Shown: positions 9,721 to 19,004 of the stretch, in pieces
Position numbering within the stretch: the stretch's first letter is position 1
How the letters are laid out: the number at the start of each line of letters is the position of its first letter
DNA from: Bradyrhizobium septentrionale
GTDB lineage: Bacteria; Pseudomonadota; Alphaproteobacteria; Rhizobiales; Xanthobacteraceae
Assembly (NCBI RefSeq): GCF_011516645.4
Contig: NZ_CP088285.1
Coordinates: 7,706,501-7,770,500, forward strand
Direction: 5' to 3'
Length of the DNA stretch: 64,000 nt
Made by a program: the position numbers and the translations under genes
Notes under the pieces: model-generated
What the model was told of the DNA's origin: nothing
Databases searched by the model: none
Seen by the model: only the letters and a program-made list of their open reading frames with translations

Positions 9721-12066
9721 ATGTCTATTTCTTCACTTCCCGTCGCAACACTTGGAACACCGCGTATAGGACCGCGCCGCGAACTCAAGTTGGCGCTCGA
9801 AAGCTTCTGGTCCGGCAAATCCAGCGAGCGGGCGCTGCGTGAAACGGCCGTCGGCCTGCGCGCCGCCAACTGGGCCCGCCAAAAGTCCCTCGGCGTTAGC
9901 GTCATCCCGTCTAATGATTTTTCATTCTACGACCAGGTGCTCGACACCAGCGTGATGGTCGGCGCCATTCCGGAAGTGTACGGCTGGAAAGGCGGCGATG
10001 TGTCGCTGGCGACCTATTTCGCGATGGCCCGCGGCGCGCAGGGCTCCGAACACGATGAAAGCTGCGGTCATGCGCATCACGCGCACGGCTCTTCACACGG
10101 CGTGCCTGCGCAGGAAATGACCAAGTGGTTCGATACCAATTACCACTACATGGTGCCCGAATTCAGCGCTGGCCAGATCTTCAAGCTATCCTCCTCCAAG
10201 GCGGTCGATGAATATCGGGAGGCCAAGGCGCTCGGCTACAAAACCCGGCCCGTCCTGCTCGGACCGGTGACCTTCCTCAGGCTTGGCAAGAGCAAGGACG
10301 CGGCGCTGAACCCGCTATCGCTGCTGCCAGTCCTGCTGCCGGTTTACGTCAAGGTTTTGCAGCAACTCGTCGCCGAAGGCTGCGAATGGGTGCAGATCGA
10401 CGAACCGTGCCTGGTGCTGTACGCAGACCGCGAGACCCAGGGCGCGCTTCAAATGACTTACGCGCTCTTGGCGGAAATGGTGCCGGGCCTGAAGATCATG
10501 CTCGCCAGCTATTTCGGCAGCCTGGGCGACAACGCCGATACCGCGCTATCGCTGCCGGTCGCCGGACTTCACATCGACCTTGTGCGCGCGCCGGAGCAAC
10601 TCGACAAGATCGTCAGCGCCGCACCGAAGGGAATGACCCTGTCGCTCGGTGCGATCGACGGGCGCAATATCTGGCGCTCCAACCTTTCCGCCTTGCTGAA
10701 GCGGCTGGAACCGGCGGTCGCGAAGCTCGGCCTGGACCGGGTGCAGATCGCGCCCTCCTGTTCGCTGCTGCATGTCCCGATCGACCTCGAACAGGAAACC
10801 AGCCTCGATCCGGACGTGAAGAGCTGGCTTGCCTTCTCGGTGCAGAAGATCGCCGAACTGGCCACGCTGGGCACGGCGCTCGCCGGCGGCCGGGACAAGG
10901 TCGCCGACGCGCTGGCAGCATCGGACGCCGCGGCTCGCTCGCGCGAGACGTCGCCGAAGATTCACAATGCCGACGTGGCGAAGCGGATGATGGCGATCGA
11001 CGACGCCATGCGCCGGCGCCAGAACGTCTTCACGAAGCGATCTGGATTGCAGCGCGCGCGGTTCGGGCTGCCAGCGTTCCCAACCACGACGATCGGCTCG
11101 TTCCCGCAGACCACGGAAGTCCGCAATGCGCGGGCCGCCCATGGCAAGGGCGCGATGAGCGATGCGCAGTACGAGCAATTCCTCAAGGAAGAAACCGCCC
11201 GCGCCGTACGTTGGCAGGAGGAAATTGGCCTCGACGTGCTGGTGCATGGCGAATTCGAGCGCAACGACATGGTGCAGTATTTCGGCGAGCAATTGTCGGG
11301 CTTCACCTTCACCAAGCACGGCTGGGTCCAGTCGTACGGCTCACGTTATGTCCGCCCGCCGATCCTTTTCGGGGATGTTTCCCGCCCCAAGCCGATGACG
11401 GTCGAATGGTGGCGTTACGCGCAGTCGCTGACCCAGAAGCCAATGAAGGCCATGCTCACCGGACCGGTGACCATCCTGAACTGGTCGTTCGTCCGCGACG
11501 ACATTCCGCGCAGCGAGGCGTGCCGGCAGATCGCGCTCGCGATCCGCGACGAAGTGACTGACCTCGAAAAGGCCGGTGCCAAGATGATCCAGATCGACGA
11601 GGCTGCCCTGCGCGAGGGCCTGCCGCTGCGGAAGTCGGAATGGAAAACCTATCTCGACTGGGCCGTCGAAAGCTTCCGCATCTGCTCGACCGGCGTGACC
11701 GACGAGACCCAGATCCACACCCACATGTGCTACTCGGAGTTCAATGACATCATTGACGCGATTGGCGCCATGGATGCGGACGTGATCTCGATCGAGACGT
11801 CGCGTTCCAAGATGGAACTGCTGGACGCTTTCAAGACCTACAAGTATCCGAACGAGATCGGGCCCGGCGTCTACGACATCCATTCGCCCCGCGTTCCGGA
11901 GGTCAGCGAAATGGCCGAGCTGCTCTCGCTCGCGCGCAAGCGGCTGACCGACTCCCAGCTCTGGATCAATCCGGATTGCGGCCTAAAAACCCGCAAATGG
12001 GAAGAGGTGCGCCCTGCCCTCGTCAACATGGTGGCGGCCGCACGCGAAATGCGGCACGCCTCCTGA
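9721..12066 (+). CDS. metE: Cobalamin-independent methionine synthase
   Basis: This 781-residue 5-methyltetrahydropteroyltriglutamate-homocysteine methyltransferase has both barrels. The C-terminal zinc site is visible: HTHMCYSEF (His about 668, Cys about 670) and NPDCGLKTR (Cys about 753). It makes methionine without B12 and is controlled by the riboswitch upstream. A His-rich insertion (CGHAHHAHGSSHG, about residues 116-128) in the N-terminal barrel is unusual. ATG 9721 follows GGGGTAAGCC. The 65-residue gene at 12126 follows on the same strand. Confidence 0.95.
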   Translation: MSISSLPVATLGTPRIGPRRELKLALESFWSGKSSERALRETAVGLRAANWARQKSLGVSVIPSNDFSFYDQVLDTSVMVGAIPEVYGWKGGDVSLATYFAMARGAQGSEHDESCGHAHHAHGSSHGVPAQEMTKWFDTNYHYMVPEFSAGQIFKLSSSKAVDEYREAKALGYKTRPVLLGPVTFLRLGKSKDAALNPLSLLPVLLPVYVKVLQQLVAEGCEWVQIDEPCLVLYADRETQGALQMTYALLAEMVPGLKIMLASYFGSLGDNADTALSLPVAGLHIDLVRAPEQLDKIVSAAPKGMTLSLGAIDGRNIWRSNLSALLKRLEPAVAKLGLDRVQIAPSCSLLHVPIDLEQETSLDPDVKSWLAFSVQKIAELATLGTALAGGRDKVADALAASDAAARSRETSPKIHNADVAKRMMAIDDAMRRRQNVFTKRSGLQRARFGLPAFPTTTIGSFPQTTEVRNARAAHGKGAMSDAQYEQFLKEETARAVRWQEEIGLDVLVHGEFERNDMVQYFGEQLSGFTFTKHGWVQSYGSRYVRPPILFGDVSRPKPMTVEWWRYAQSLTQKPMKAMLTGPVTILNWSFVRDDIPRSEACRQIALAIRDEVTDLEKAGAKMIQIDEAALREGLPLRKSEWKTYLDWAVESFRICSTGVTDETQIHTHMCYSEFNDIIDAIGAMDADVISIETSRSKMELLDAFKTYKYPNEIGPGVYDIHSPRVPEVSEMAELLSLARKRLTDSQLWINPDCGLKTRKWEEVRPALVNMVAAAREMRHAS

Positions 12067-12125
12067 GGCATGCTCCCGGAGCGCGCGGATACATCGCGCG
12101 CTCCATCATTTCATTGAGGTCATCG

Positions 12126-12323
12126 ATGCGCTTCTGGATCGAATGTACGCGACACGAGACGAACAAGCCCGTCCACATCAACATCGCCCTTGTCGGCAGC
12201 ATGTGGCATGACGGCGAGCGAACCATCCTCGCCTTCGTCGGCGGCGACGCCGAGCGTGTCGAAGTCACCCAGACACCCGAGCAGATCATGACCATGCACC
12301 TCGGGCCGACAGGAGCCGCTTGA
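12126..12323 (+). CDS. Small hypothetical protein (65 aa)
   Basis: The start MRFWIECTRHET lies after a ribosome-site-like TTGAGG. The protein has alternating hydrophobic strands (VHINIALVGSM, ERTILAFVGG) and no TM segment. The function is unknown. It lies between metE and the Rieske gene on the same strand. Confidence 0.6.
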   Translation: MRFWIECTRHETNKPVHINIALVGSMWHDGERTILAFVGGDAERVEVTQTPEQIMTMHLGPTGAA

Positions 12324-12916
12324 TCAGGCAATGACAGTTGGAAATCTCAGCGTTGAGGCGACCGCATCCCGCTCGCATTCCGACCTCCGAAAAGTCGGAT
12401 CCCATCCGGATTATTGGTATCCAATCGCGTGGTCGCATGAACTAAAGCCCGGCAGGACTTTCGCTGGGCATTTTGCAGGCGAGCCCATCGTGCTGGTTCG
12501 CTCGGTCGAAGGCGATGTGTTTGCGCTGGAAGACCGGTGCGCGCACCGTCAGGTGCCGCTCTCGAAAGGTACCGTTGATGGCTGCACCGTACGCTGCTGC
12601 TATCACGGCTGGCGCTACGACGGCTCGGGCCAATGCGTCGATGTCCCCTATCTCGGCAAGGGCAAGCTGCCCAACGGCGTCAGGTCGTATCCCTGCTTCG
12701 AGAGCAATGGCATCATTTTCGTCTGGCCGGGCACCGCGCCGGCGGCCGATCCGCTCGCACAGATCGGGCACGCTGCCGAGCCGGGGTACAAGAGCCGCCG
12801 GTTCGGCAAGATTGTCCGCTGCCACTACACGTTCATGCACGAGAACCTGATGGACATGAACCATCAGTTCCTGCACCGCCGCACCACAGGCAAGGTCACG
12901 CCGCGCTACCTTGCTA

Positions 12917-13968
12917 GAGCGTTTTCCGATCACGTTGCGTCGTAACCAGCCGCGACGAGATAATTTTGACATTCCTCGGGTGAGAAGCGTTTGAGAGCGT
13001 TGGCGATTGCTTGCCAGAGATCGGGCATGGTGCGCGCTGCGGCGGCCCGCAACAGCGCTTTCAGTTTGGAGAAGGCCATTTCAATCGGGTTGAAGTCTGG
13101 ACTGTAGGGCGGAAGATAGAGCAGGCTAGCTCCGACCGCCTGGATGGCCTCTCGAACGCCATGGACCTTGTGAGCGGGCAAGTTGTCCATGATAACGGTA
13201 TCGCCCGGCCGCAGCGATGGGGCGAGCAATTGCTCGACGTAGGCCAGGAAAGCGTCGCCATCCATTGGACCGTCCAGAACAAGCGGCGCGATCAGACCGT
13301 CGGAGCGCAATCCAGCGGTGAACGTCGTCGTCTTCCAATGTCCGTGTGGGATAGCTGCACGACATCGCTCGCCGCGTGGCGAGCGCCCGTAACGCCGCGC
13401 CATTTTGGTGTTGGCGCTGGTTTCGTCGATGAAGACGAGACGCTCAGGGTCAAGGTCGATTTGCCCTTCGAACCACTCCTCACGTGCGGCATTTATATCG
13501 CCGCGCCGTTGCTCGGCGGCGTGCGCTGTCTTTTTTTAAGTGTGATCTTTCTGCGCTGGAAAAAACGCCAGAGCGACGCGATGCCAGTCGATATTCCACG
13601 ACGTTTCAACAGTTCTCGCAACTCGGCAAGCGTGATATCCGGCCTCGCTGTCACCGCCTCCAGAATCAATTGCGAATGCGCTTCGATGCGCTGCGATTTG
13701 CGGTCACCGCCCTGGCGTTTAGGAACGATGTCGCCAACTTTCTTGAGGCGACCGCGCCAGCGGATCGCACTGGCCGCGCTGACACCAAAGCGCTCAGCAG
13801 CCTGTCGACAGGACATGCCACCGTCAATCGCGGCTACCACCCTTTGGCGAAGATCAACCGAAAGCGCCCTGGCCATACATGCTGGCCTCCCTCGCCAGCA
13901 TGCAGCTTGAATCTGACTCGCGCCGTTTTGGGAATCCCCACCCGATTCTTTCCGGTCGGAAAATGCTC
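12917..13968 (-). mobile_element. IS630-family insertion sequence
   Basis: The 1052-bp element has ends GAGCGTTTTCCGATC at the left and GGTCGGAAAATGCTC at the right (inverted, imperfect), flanked by the TA duplications 12915-12916 and 13969-13970, as expected for IS630/Tc1 insertion. It carries one transposase in two overlapping frames. It is inserted in the Rieske oxygenase gene. Confidence 0.92.
12930..13876 (-). CDS. IS630 transposase made by -1 frameshift
   Basis: The first frame starts at 13876 ([13 protein letters not shown]) and encodes the helix-turn-helix N-terminal half. It reaches an A7 run (13537-13531 on this strand), after which a -1 shift continues through [11 protein letters not shown] and EEWFEGQ into the DDE half. 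That half shows [13 protein letters not shown] and [10 protein letters not shown]. Such paired frames are normal in IS630 relatives. Without the shift the product ends near 13493. The complete protein would be about 315 residues. Confidence 0.85.
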
Positions 13969-14535
13969 TAGCCGCAAGGGCGACGGTTGGATGGAGGTCG
14001 ACTACAGCTTCGCTCGTCCGGATCAGAAGCCGCCGCTCGGCGAGACGGTGATTGTCGGGAGCCTGCGCGGCAGCGCCCGCACGGCGCGTGACCTCATGAC
14101 GGTGCGGACGGATTACCCCTATCAGACGCTCCGCATGTGGACCCGCGACGACAAGCCAGTTTTGAGCGTGTGGCTGGGGTACACGCCAGTCGATGCCGAA
14201 CAGCGCCGCAACCGGACCTTTATCGTGCTGTCGGTGCGTAAGCCCAAAATTCCCGGAGTGCTCGATCTGGCGTGGCCGGTCCTCGCCTGGTTCACCGATC
14301 GCGTTTTCGCCGAGGATTGCGAAATCGTTGAGATGGAGCAAGCCGCGTTCGACGAACAAGGCGCCGACTGGAATCAGGAGGTCTTTCCGCCGATACGGGA
14401 ATTACGAACACTTCTGCGCGATTGTGGAAACCCGCGTTAGTTTGCCCGCCAGCTTGCCTGCCCGGAAGCTGGTAAGGGCGTGTCCATTGTGTCAATCTTG
14501 GTCGTCGTTTCGGACGTTGGTCGGAGGCAAGCCCC

Positions 14536-15129
14536 ATGAATACCCAATCCCGCCCGTCGCAAGTTGCCCCCGTCGAGAACCGGGTCGCCGCGATCGAAGC
14601 CGTCTTCGAACAGCGGGGCATGGAGCCCAAGCCTTTCATCGAGACCATGACCCATGCAGCCGAAGAGGAATGGGTGCCGCGCAATGGCGGCCGGGTCGTC
14701 GCCAAAGCGTGGACCGATCCCGCCTTCCGTCAGCGGCTGTTTGCGAATGGCAAGGATGCCGTCGCCGAACTAGGTCTGAGCATGCCGGCGCATCATCGCC
14801 ATCTGGTGGCGCTTGAGAACACCGAGACCGTTCACAACGTCATCGTCTGCACGCTGTGCTCCTGCACCGCCTTCACTATCATCGGACTGCCGCCCGACTG
14901 GTACAAGGATCTCGATTACCGCGCCCGCGCGGTCCGCGAGTCACGCACGGTGCTGCGGGAAATGGGCCTCGATCTGCCGCCCGAAATCGAGATCCGCGTC
15001 TGGGATACGACGGCCGATACCCGCTACATGGTGATCCCGGTCCAACCGCCGGAGACCGTCGGCTGGCCTGAAGACAGGCTGATCGACATCGTGACCAAGG
15101 AATCCATGATTGGCGTCGCGCGGCTGTAA
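14536..15129 (+). CDS. nthA: Nitrile hydratase alpha subunit, cobalt type
   Basis: This 197-residue subunit carries the metal-binding motif VCTLCSC (about residues 100-106). Thr after the first Cys marks the cobalt type, whereas iron enzymes have Ser. The tail EIRVWDTTADTRYMVIP and ESMIGVARL fit the family. The stretch after the motif, TAFTIIGLPPDWYK, differs from the usual YPWPVLGLPPDWYK. The enzyme hydrates nitriles to amides with the beta subunit encoded 24 bases downstream. No activator gene is next to it. Confidence 0.93.
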   Translation: MNTQSRPSQVAPVENRVAAIEAVFEQRGMEPKPFIETMTHAAEEEWVPRNGGRVVAKAWTDPAFRQRLFANGKDAVAELGLSMPAHHRHLVALENTETVHNVIVCTLCSCTAFTIIGLPPDWYKDLDYRARAVRESRTVLREMGLDLPPEIEIRVWDTTADTRYMVIPVQPPETVGWPEDRLIDIVTKESMIGVARL

Positions 15130-15153
15130 CGCCCCTGCGGAATGAGGTGAACG

Positions 15154-15771
15154 ATGGACGGCATTCACGATCTTGGCGGCCGCCAGGGTTTCGGAACGAT
15201 ACGCTACGCGCCCGGCGCTCCGGCATTCCACGCCGCTTGGGAAAAGCGAGTTAACGCGTTGTACGGCATGGCCGTCCGGCGCGGTATCTTCAACATGGAT
15301 GAATATCGTCACGCGATCGAGCGCATGCCCGCGCGCTATTATCTTTCGGCCAGCTACTATGAGCGATCGCTGACTAGCTTGCTGACCCTATGCGTTGAGA
15401 AGGGCATCGTGAGCCGCGAGGAGCTGGAGCACCTGGCTCAGGGAACTGTACCTCTGTCCGAGCCGAGCGCACCCGGCCGCACCAACCTGCCCGACCGCGA
15501 GACCTTTCAGCGGGGCGACCGCGTCCGCGTCAAAAACGACTTTTTCGCCGGGCACGTCCGGATGCCTGGCTACATCCGAGGGAAGCCCGGCATCGTGGTG
15601 AGCGAATCTCCGCGATATCCGTTCCCCGATGCGCATGCCCACGGTGTCGAAGCCGCTGACGAGCCGACCTTCGACGTCGCCTTCCGCACAGAGGACTTGT
15701 GGCCGAACTCAGCCGATTCGGCGCTAGTCCATGTCGGCGTATTCCAGAGCTATCTGGAGCGCGAAAAATAA
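15154..15771 (+). CDS. nthB: Nitrile hydratase beta subunit
   Basis: This 205-residue subunit begins MDGIHDLGGRQGFG, the family hallmark, and ends in the SH3-like barrel (GDRVRVKNDF ... VHVGVFQSYLE). It pairs with NthA. The stop lies only 13 bases from the end of the convergent integrase gene. The small activator usually found downstream of nthB is missing. Confidence 0.93.
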   Translation: MDGIHDLGGRQGFGTIRYAPGAPAFHAAWEKRVNALYGMAVRRGIFNMDEYRHAIERMPARYYLSASYYERSLTSLLTLCVEKGIVSREELEHLAQGTVPLSEPSAPGRTNLPDRETFQRGDRVRVKNDFFAGHVRMPGYIRGKPGIVVSESPRYPFPDAHAHGVEAADEPTFDVAFRTEDLWPNSADSALVHVGVFQSYLEREK

Positions 15772-15784
15772 GAGATCAGGTTCG

Positions 15785-17053
15785 TCACGCGGCCGCCAAC
15801 GATACCGAAGACGCTACGTCGGCCTTGGGGGTGGGCTGACCTACGATTGTCCGGAGCAAGTCGGCCAATTTGACTAGCGCCTCTCGCTTTTCGTCCAGAT
15901 ATTCGTAACGATCGTAGGTCTCACGCACTCCGCCCATAACGTGGCCGAGCACTCGCTCCGCATGATCACTGGAGACCTTTGCCCGGCTCATCAATGACCG
16001 GCCCGTGCGACGCAGGTCGTGCAGCGTCCAGCGAGTCATCGGAGGTCGGCCCGCGCGTTTTCGCAGCTTGGCAATCTCAGCGTCGAGGACCTTCTTGGCC
16101 TTGGAAAACCCACTGAACGGCCGCGCACCATTGGTCGTAGAAAAGATGAACCAAGAATTGCCGCGGCAACCGGCCGGCTTCTCGCCGATCAGTTCTCGGA
16201 AAGCTTCCGTGAGCGGGAGAGCATGATCCAGCTTGGTCTTGTAGCGGCTTCCCGGAATAACCCAAATATCGGCCTCGATTTCGATCGAATGCATCCTGGA
16301 GCACTCATTCCGACGCGCCGAATTGAACAGAAGCGACTTTAGAAGCCGCGGATAACACTCAGGAACTTCAGCCGTTTCGAGAGCCGTCCAAACATCTCGA
16401 ATCTCGTCATCAGACAGCGTGCGCTTGCGTGCCCGCTGCTTGGGCTTGGTTCGAGCCATTCCACGGACGATGGGCGAATTGAATTTGTCATCGTCAATCA
16501 TCTGCCAATTGAAGGCTTTGCGAACATAGGCCAGAACACGGTCCGCCATGACGGGGCCGTGCTCCTTGGAAATTTCTCCCAGCATCGTCTGGATGTCGGA
16601 ACGCTCCAGCTCGTAGATCGATTTCGTTCCGATTCGAGGTCGCACATAGACTTCGAACGCCCGTTCGATCTGATCAGCGCTCCGAAGAGCGTCGGCGCCG
16701 TTGACGTACTCCGACAGAAAACGGTCGATCACGACATTCACCGTGTTGGCCTCAGCCAACTTCGCCATAGCTGCTTCCGCGCGGGATGCCTCCAACTCGG
16801 CTGCCGGATCCCGGCCGTCGGCGACCTCGCCCGCCCGTTTCTTGGCGAGGGTGCGGGCCTGCTCAGCCGTAATCGCCCCGTGGAGCCCTAGACCGACCCA
16901 TCGCTGCTTGTTCGTCGTCTTGTCCCGATACCGAAAACCGTAGGTGACCACTCCGCTTGCCAACCGCCTAGCAACGAAGCCCCTCACCTCGTCATCAGCA
17001 ATGATGTCGCCCGATGAAAGGGCATCGACACTTCGCTTGATGATCCTGACTTT
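15785..17053 (-). CDS. Tyrosine recombinase / integrase
   Basis: A 422-residue P4-type integrase. The N-terminal arm domain (residues 1-90, with WVGLGLHGAITAEQARTLAK) is followed by a core domain and the catalytic set: Arg in SARRNE, HDLRRT (H-x-x-R), LGH and the Tyr in ETYDRYEY. The start at 17053 (MKVRIIKRSV) is preferred to the longer frame. It lies 180 bases from a tRNA-Lys-like 3' fragment, a likely attachment site. Confidence 0.88.
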   Translation of the reverse strand, partial: KVRIIKRSVDALSSGDIIADDEVRGFVARRLASGVVTYGFRYRDKTTNKQRWVGLGLHGAITAEQARTLAKKRAGEVADGRDPAAELEASRAEAAMAKLAEANTVNVVIDRFLSEYVNGADALRSADQIERAFEVYVRPRIGTKSIYELERSDIQTMLGEISKEHGPVMADRVLAYVRKAFNWQMIDDDKFNSPIVRGMARTKPKQRARKRTLSDDEIRDVWTALETAEVPECYPRLLKSLLFNSARRNECSRMHSIEIEADIWVIPGSRYKTKLDHALPLTEAFRELIGEKPAGCRGNSWFIFSTTNGARPFSGFSKAKKVLDAEIAKLRKRAGRPPMTRWTLHDLRRTGRSLMSRAKVSSDHAERVLGHVMGGVRETYDRYEYLDEKREALVKLADLLRTIVGQPTPKADVASSVSLAAA

Positions 17054-17230
17054 CATGACCCTTCGCCTCAGTGTGCACACTCTGTGCACACTCAAGATAG
17101 GAAAAAGTGTGCATCAGCGGGAACGTTCTGGCATCAATGGGAAATTCATAAGCCATTGATTCAACTGTATGAATATCAGGAATCGAGGCTATGTTCAAGA
17201 AAGAGCAGGAACATTCGGCTCGGTCATTCC

Positions 17231-17279
17231 GTGACTTTTAATCATGGGGTCGAGGGTTCGAGTCCCTCCGCGCTCACCA
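17231..17279 (+). repeat. tRNA-Lys-like 3' fragment (att-type remnant A)
   Basis: The sequence from GTGACTTTTAATCATGG through the T-arm GGGTTCGAGTCCC to a terminal CCA is the 3' half of a tRNA with a TTT anticodon. The 5' half upstream does not form a cloverleaf, so this is a fragment of the kind left by integrative elements. It matches the copy at 22189 over about 33 of the first 36 bases. Confidence 0.75.
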
Positions 17280-17848
17280 AGCAAAATCAGACACTTCAGC
17301 GATCGGTTGCACTGGCCAATTTTGATGCTGGGGGGCACGCCGGGGGCACGAAACAGGAAAATGCCCGGGGCTGGCCCGGGCATCGCGGTTAGCTCGTCCA
17401 TTCCGTCAGAGGCACGAAACGGCCCCAGCATGGGGATTGCCGGGGCCGTCATTCCGTCTGCTGGGGGCGCGGGCGCCAGTGAGCAGGCCGCCTCGATTCA
17501 GCAGAGCGCCGGTACATCCGCGGCAACTTGAATTGTACGCGACGTCGCAGAGTGCTGCCGAGGTCTCACGGAGTAACCACTCAGGGCGCAATTCCAGCCT
17601 GCATGCCACCCCCATCATCGCCTGCTAGCGACGTGCACAGGCGAATTTGAGCTTGGCTGCGGCGGTCCGATGGTTGCCCAAACGGCAACGGCGATGGCCA
17701 ATGCAGTCAGCACGGCCTTTGTCGCGATCTTCTCGCTCCTCTGCCTGGAAGCCCCCCACCAAAAACCTTTTCACGGCACAACTCTAGGAGCTTGCCAGCG
17801 TATGCTCATCACCCGATTGGGTGAATACCGACAAACAACTGACGGCGT
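17280..17848. other. Intergenic stretch with hairpins, no supported gene
   Basis: No frame here has a ribosome site or protein-like composition. Two strong hairpins are present: GATGCCCGGG-type arms near 17361-17388, and ACGGCCCC with GGGGCCGT near 17420-17453. The latter resembles the hairpin near 21333-21373. Confidence 0.5.
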
Positions 17849-18091
17849 TCACTCGTCGTCGAGCGGAAGAGAAAGCGCCGAAGGCGACTTTTGCTCGCAA
17901 CCTGTTCGTCCCTTGGGTGGCAACGTAGCAGCGGCGACCTCGGTCGTCCGGCCCATAAATTGGGCCAGATTGGCGTCCGACGACCACTCCACATAACCAA
18001 CGACCGCAAAGGCAATCACTGCTACGACGAGAACTCCGGCCACCGAAGCGGCGGCTATTCCCGACCAGTTTTTGTTGCCGAATAATGGCAT
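17849..18091 (-). CDS. Small membrane protein (80 aa)
   Basis: It begins MPLFGNKNWSGIA, followed by one TM helix (residues 12-34, rich in Ala and Val). The C-terminal part is polar. The family is not recognised. Composition and start support a real gene, but only weakly. Confidence 0.45.
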   Translation of the reverse strand: MPLFGNKNWSGIAAASVAGVLVVAVIAFAVVGYVEWSSDANLAQFMGRTTEVAAATLPPKGRTGCEQKSPSALSLPLDDE

Positions 18092-18441
18092 CGCGATTCT
18101 CCGACACCGGGGTTTGCCCGTCGTTAGATCAACTCGCGATCTTCAAATGTGAATGGCCTTACAATTCACGCGCACTTGATGCCGGACAAGCCCAGCGCGC
18201 TCAAAGTGCGCCGGAACAGCGACCCTGGTGCAGGGAGCGCCAGGGTCGCCACTAAAACTCCCGGTCGGGGGGGCAACCAGATCGCAGGAGCCATATGCAT
18301 GACACCCTGCATTGCCACTTGTTCCCGCTCCCGCAAGGTAACGAGGCGTAACAACAAGTGCCCGTACCGCTTTCAATCTAACGGCACGGCTCTGAAGTTG
18401 ATTTGATGCTGGGGATTTCAGCATCCCAGCTCAGGAAGAAA

Positions 18442-18482
18442 ACGCCGCCGGGCGTGCATTTGTGAGACCGGCGGCGTCTTTA
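18442..18482. terminator. Strong hairpin, probable terminator
   Basis: ACGCCGCCGG (18442-18451) pairs perfectly with CCGGCGGCGT (18468-18477), followed by CTTTATT on the plus strand and TTTTCTT on the minus strand. It lies directly beyond the stop of the 38-residue minus-strand gene, whose transcript it probably ends. Confidence 0.6.
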
Positions 18483-18488
18483 TTGGAA

Positions 18489-18605
18489 TTAGCGCGAGGT
18501 AAGCCCCCAGAAGGCAATGAGCAGCAAGGCGCAAGCGCCTAGTCCCATCAGCGGCACGAGGGCTTCCAGCATCATGGCCGAATCAACTCCGCCGTTAGCA
18601 AGCAT
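18489..18605 (-). CDS. Small membrane protein (38 aa)
   Basis: From ATG 18605 the frame gives MLANGGVDSAMMLEALV, then a TM helix (LMGLGACALLLIAFWGL) and a short TSR tail. A terminator hairpin follows directly. No strong ribosome site is seen. Confidence 0.4.
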   Translation of the reverse strand: MLANGGVDSAMMLEALVPLMGLGACALLLIAFWGLTSR

Positions 18606-18733
18606 GCGCGCGAGCGGAGTTTTTGTCGTCGTCAAAGGTGGCCTGCCAACGAATGAAAATGGTGCCGTTTGGGATCCTTTAGAGTGCCTTGCGCGTTGAG
18701 GCCCCATCGAGGGGCTGAACCCGGAGGTGGGTG

Positions 18734-18934
18734 ATGTGTGACGTTCCTCGGGATATTCAAAGAAAGTTCGAAGAGCGGTGGGCCGCCAGATTTGCTCGGC
18801 CAGTGGAAGTGCGACAGCCCGAAAAGCATCAGTCTGCAAAGCCGGATCAACCCCTCGCCGCTCCACTCAAAGCCCAGAGAAAACCTCTTCGAATTGAACC
18901 GGCTGGCTTAAGGCGCGCGAGCGCGAGACCGTAG
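18734..18934 (+). CDS. Small basic hypothetical protein (66 aa)
   Basis: GGAGGTGGGTG precedes ATG 18734. The product MCDVPRDIQRKFEERWAARF continues with a Pro, Lys and Arg-rich C-terminal half. It is of the kind of short basic protein common in Bradyrhizobium; the function is unknown. A hairpin terminator at 18955 follows 20 bases after the stop. Confidence 0.55.
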   Translation: MCDVPRDIQRKFEERWAARFARPVEVRQPEKHQSAKPDQPLAAPLKAQRKPLRIEPAGLRRASARP

Positions 18935-18954
18935 CGGCCACCATTATTGCGCGT

Positions 18955-18994
18955 GCCGCCGGGACAAACCATTTCGGGCCCGGCGGCTACTTTT
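18955..18994 (+). terminator. Repeated hairpin terminator, copy 1
   Basis: GCCGCCGGG (18955-18963) pairs with CCCGGCGGC (18979-18987), followed by TACTTTTGC. The arm, the loop (ACAAACCATTTCGGG) and the tail recur nearly unchanged at 22624. It follows the 66-residue gene. Confidence 0.65.
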
Positions 18995-19004
18995 GCAATT
19001 CACC

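Larger units (their letters stand above)
12331..14440 (+). pseudogene. Rieske aromatic ring-hydroxylating oxygenase alpha subunit, split by IS630
   Basis: The 5' part (12331-12916) has the Rieske 2Fe-2S motif CAHRQ...CCYHGW and the start of the iron-binding helix (HENLMDMNHQFLH). The 3' part (13971-14440) gives the C-terminal catalytic domain from SRKGDGWMEVDY. An IS630 element lies between them. Removing 12917-13968 and one TA copy joins the halves in frame (PRYLA-SRKGD) as a 351-residue protein with no stop. The gene is therefore recently inactivated. It precedes nthAB; its substrate is unknown. Confidence 0.88.

Noticed and set aside
10386..11561. 391-codon plus-strand frame inside metE
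   Set aside because: It is an alternative frame of metE, Arg, Gly and Ala-rich with no ribosome site.
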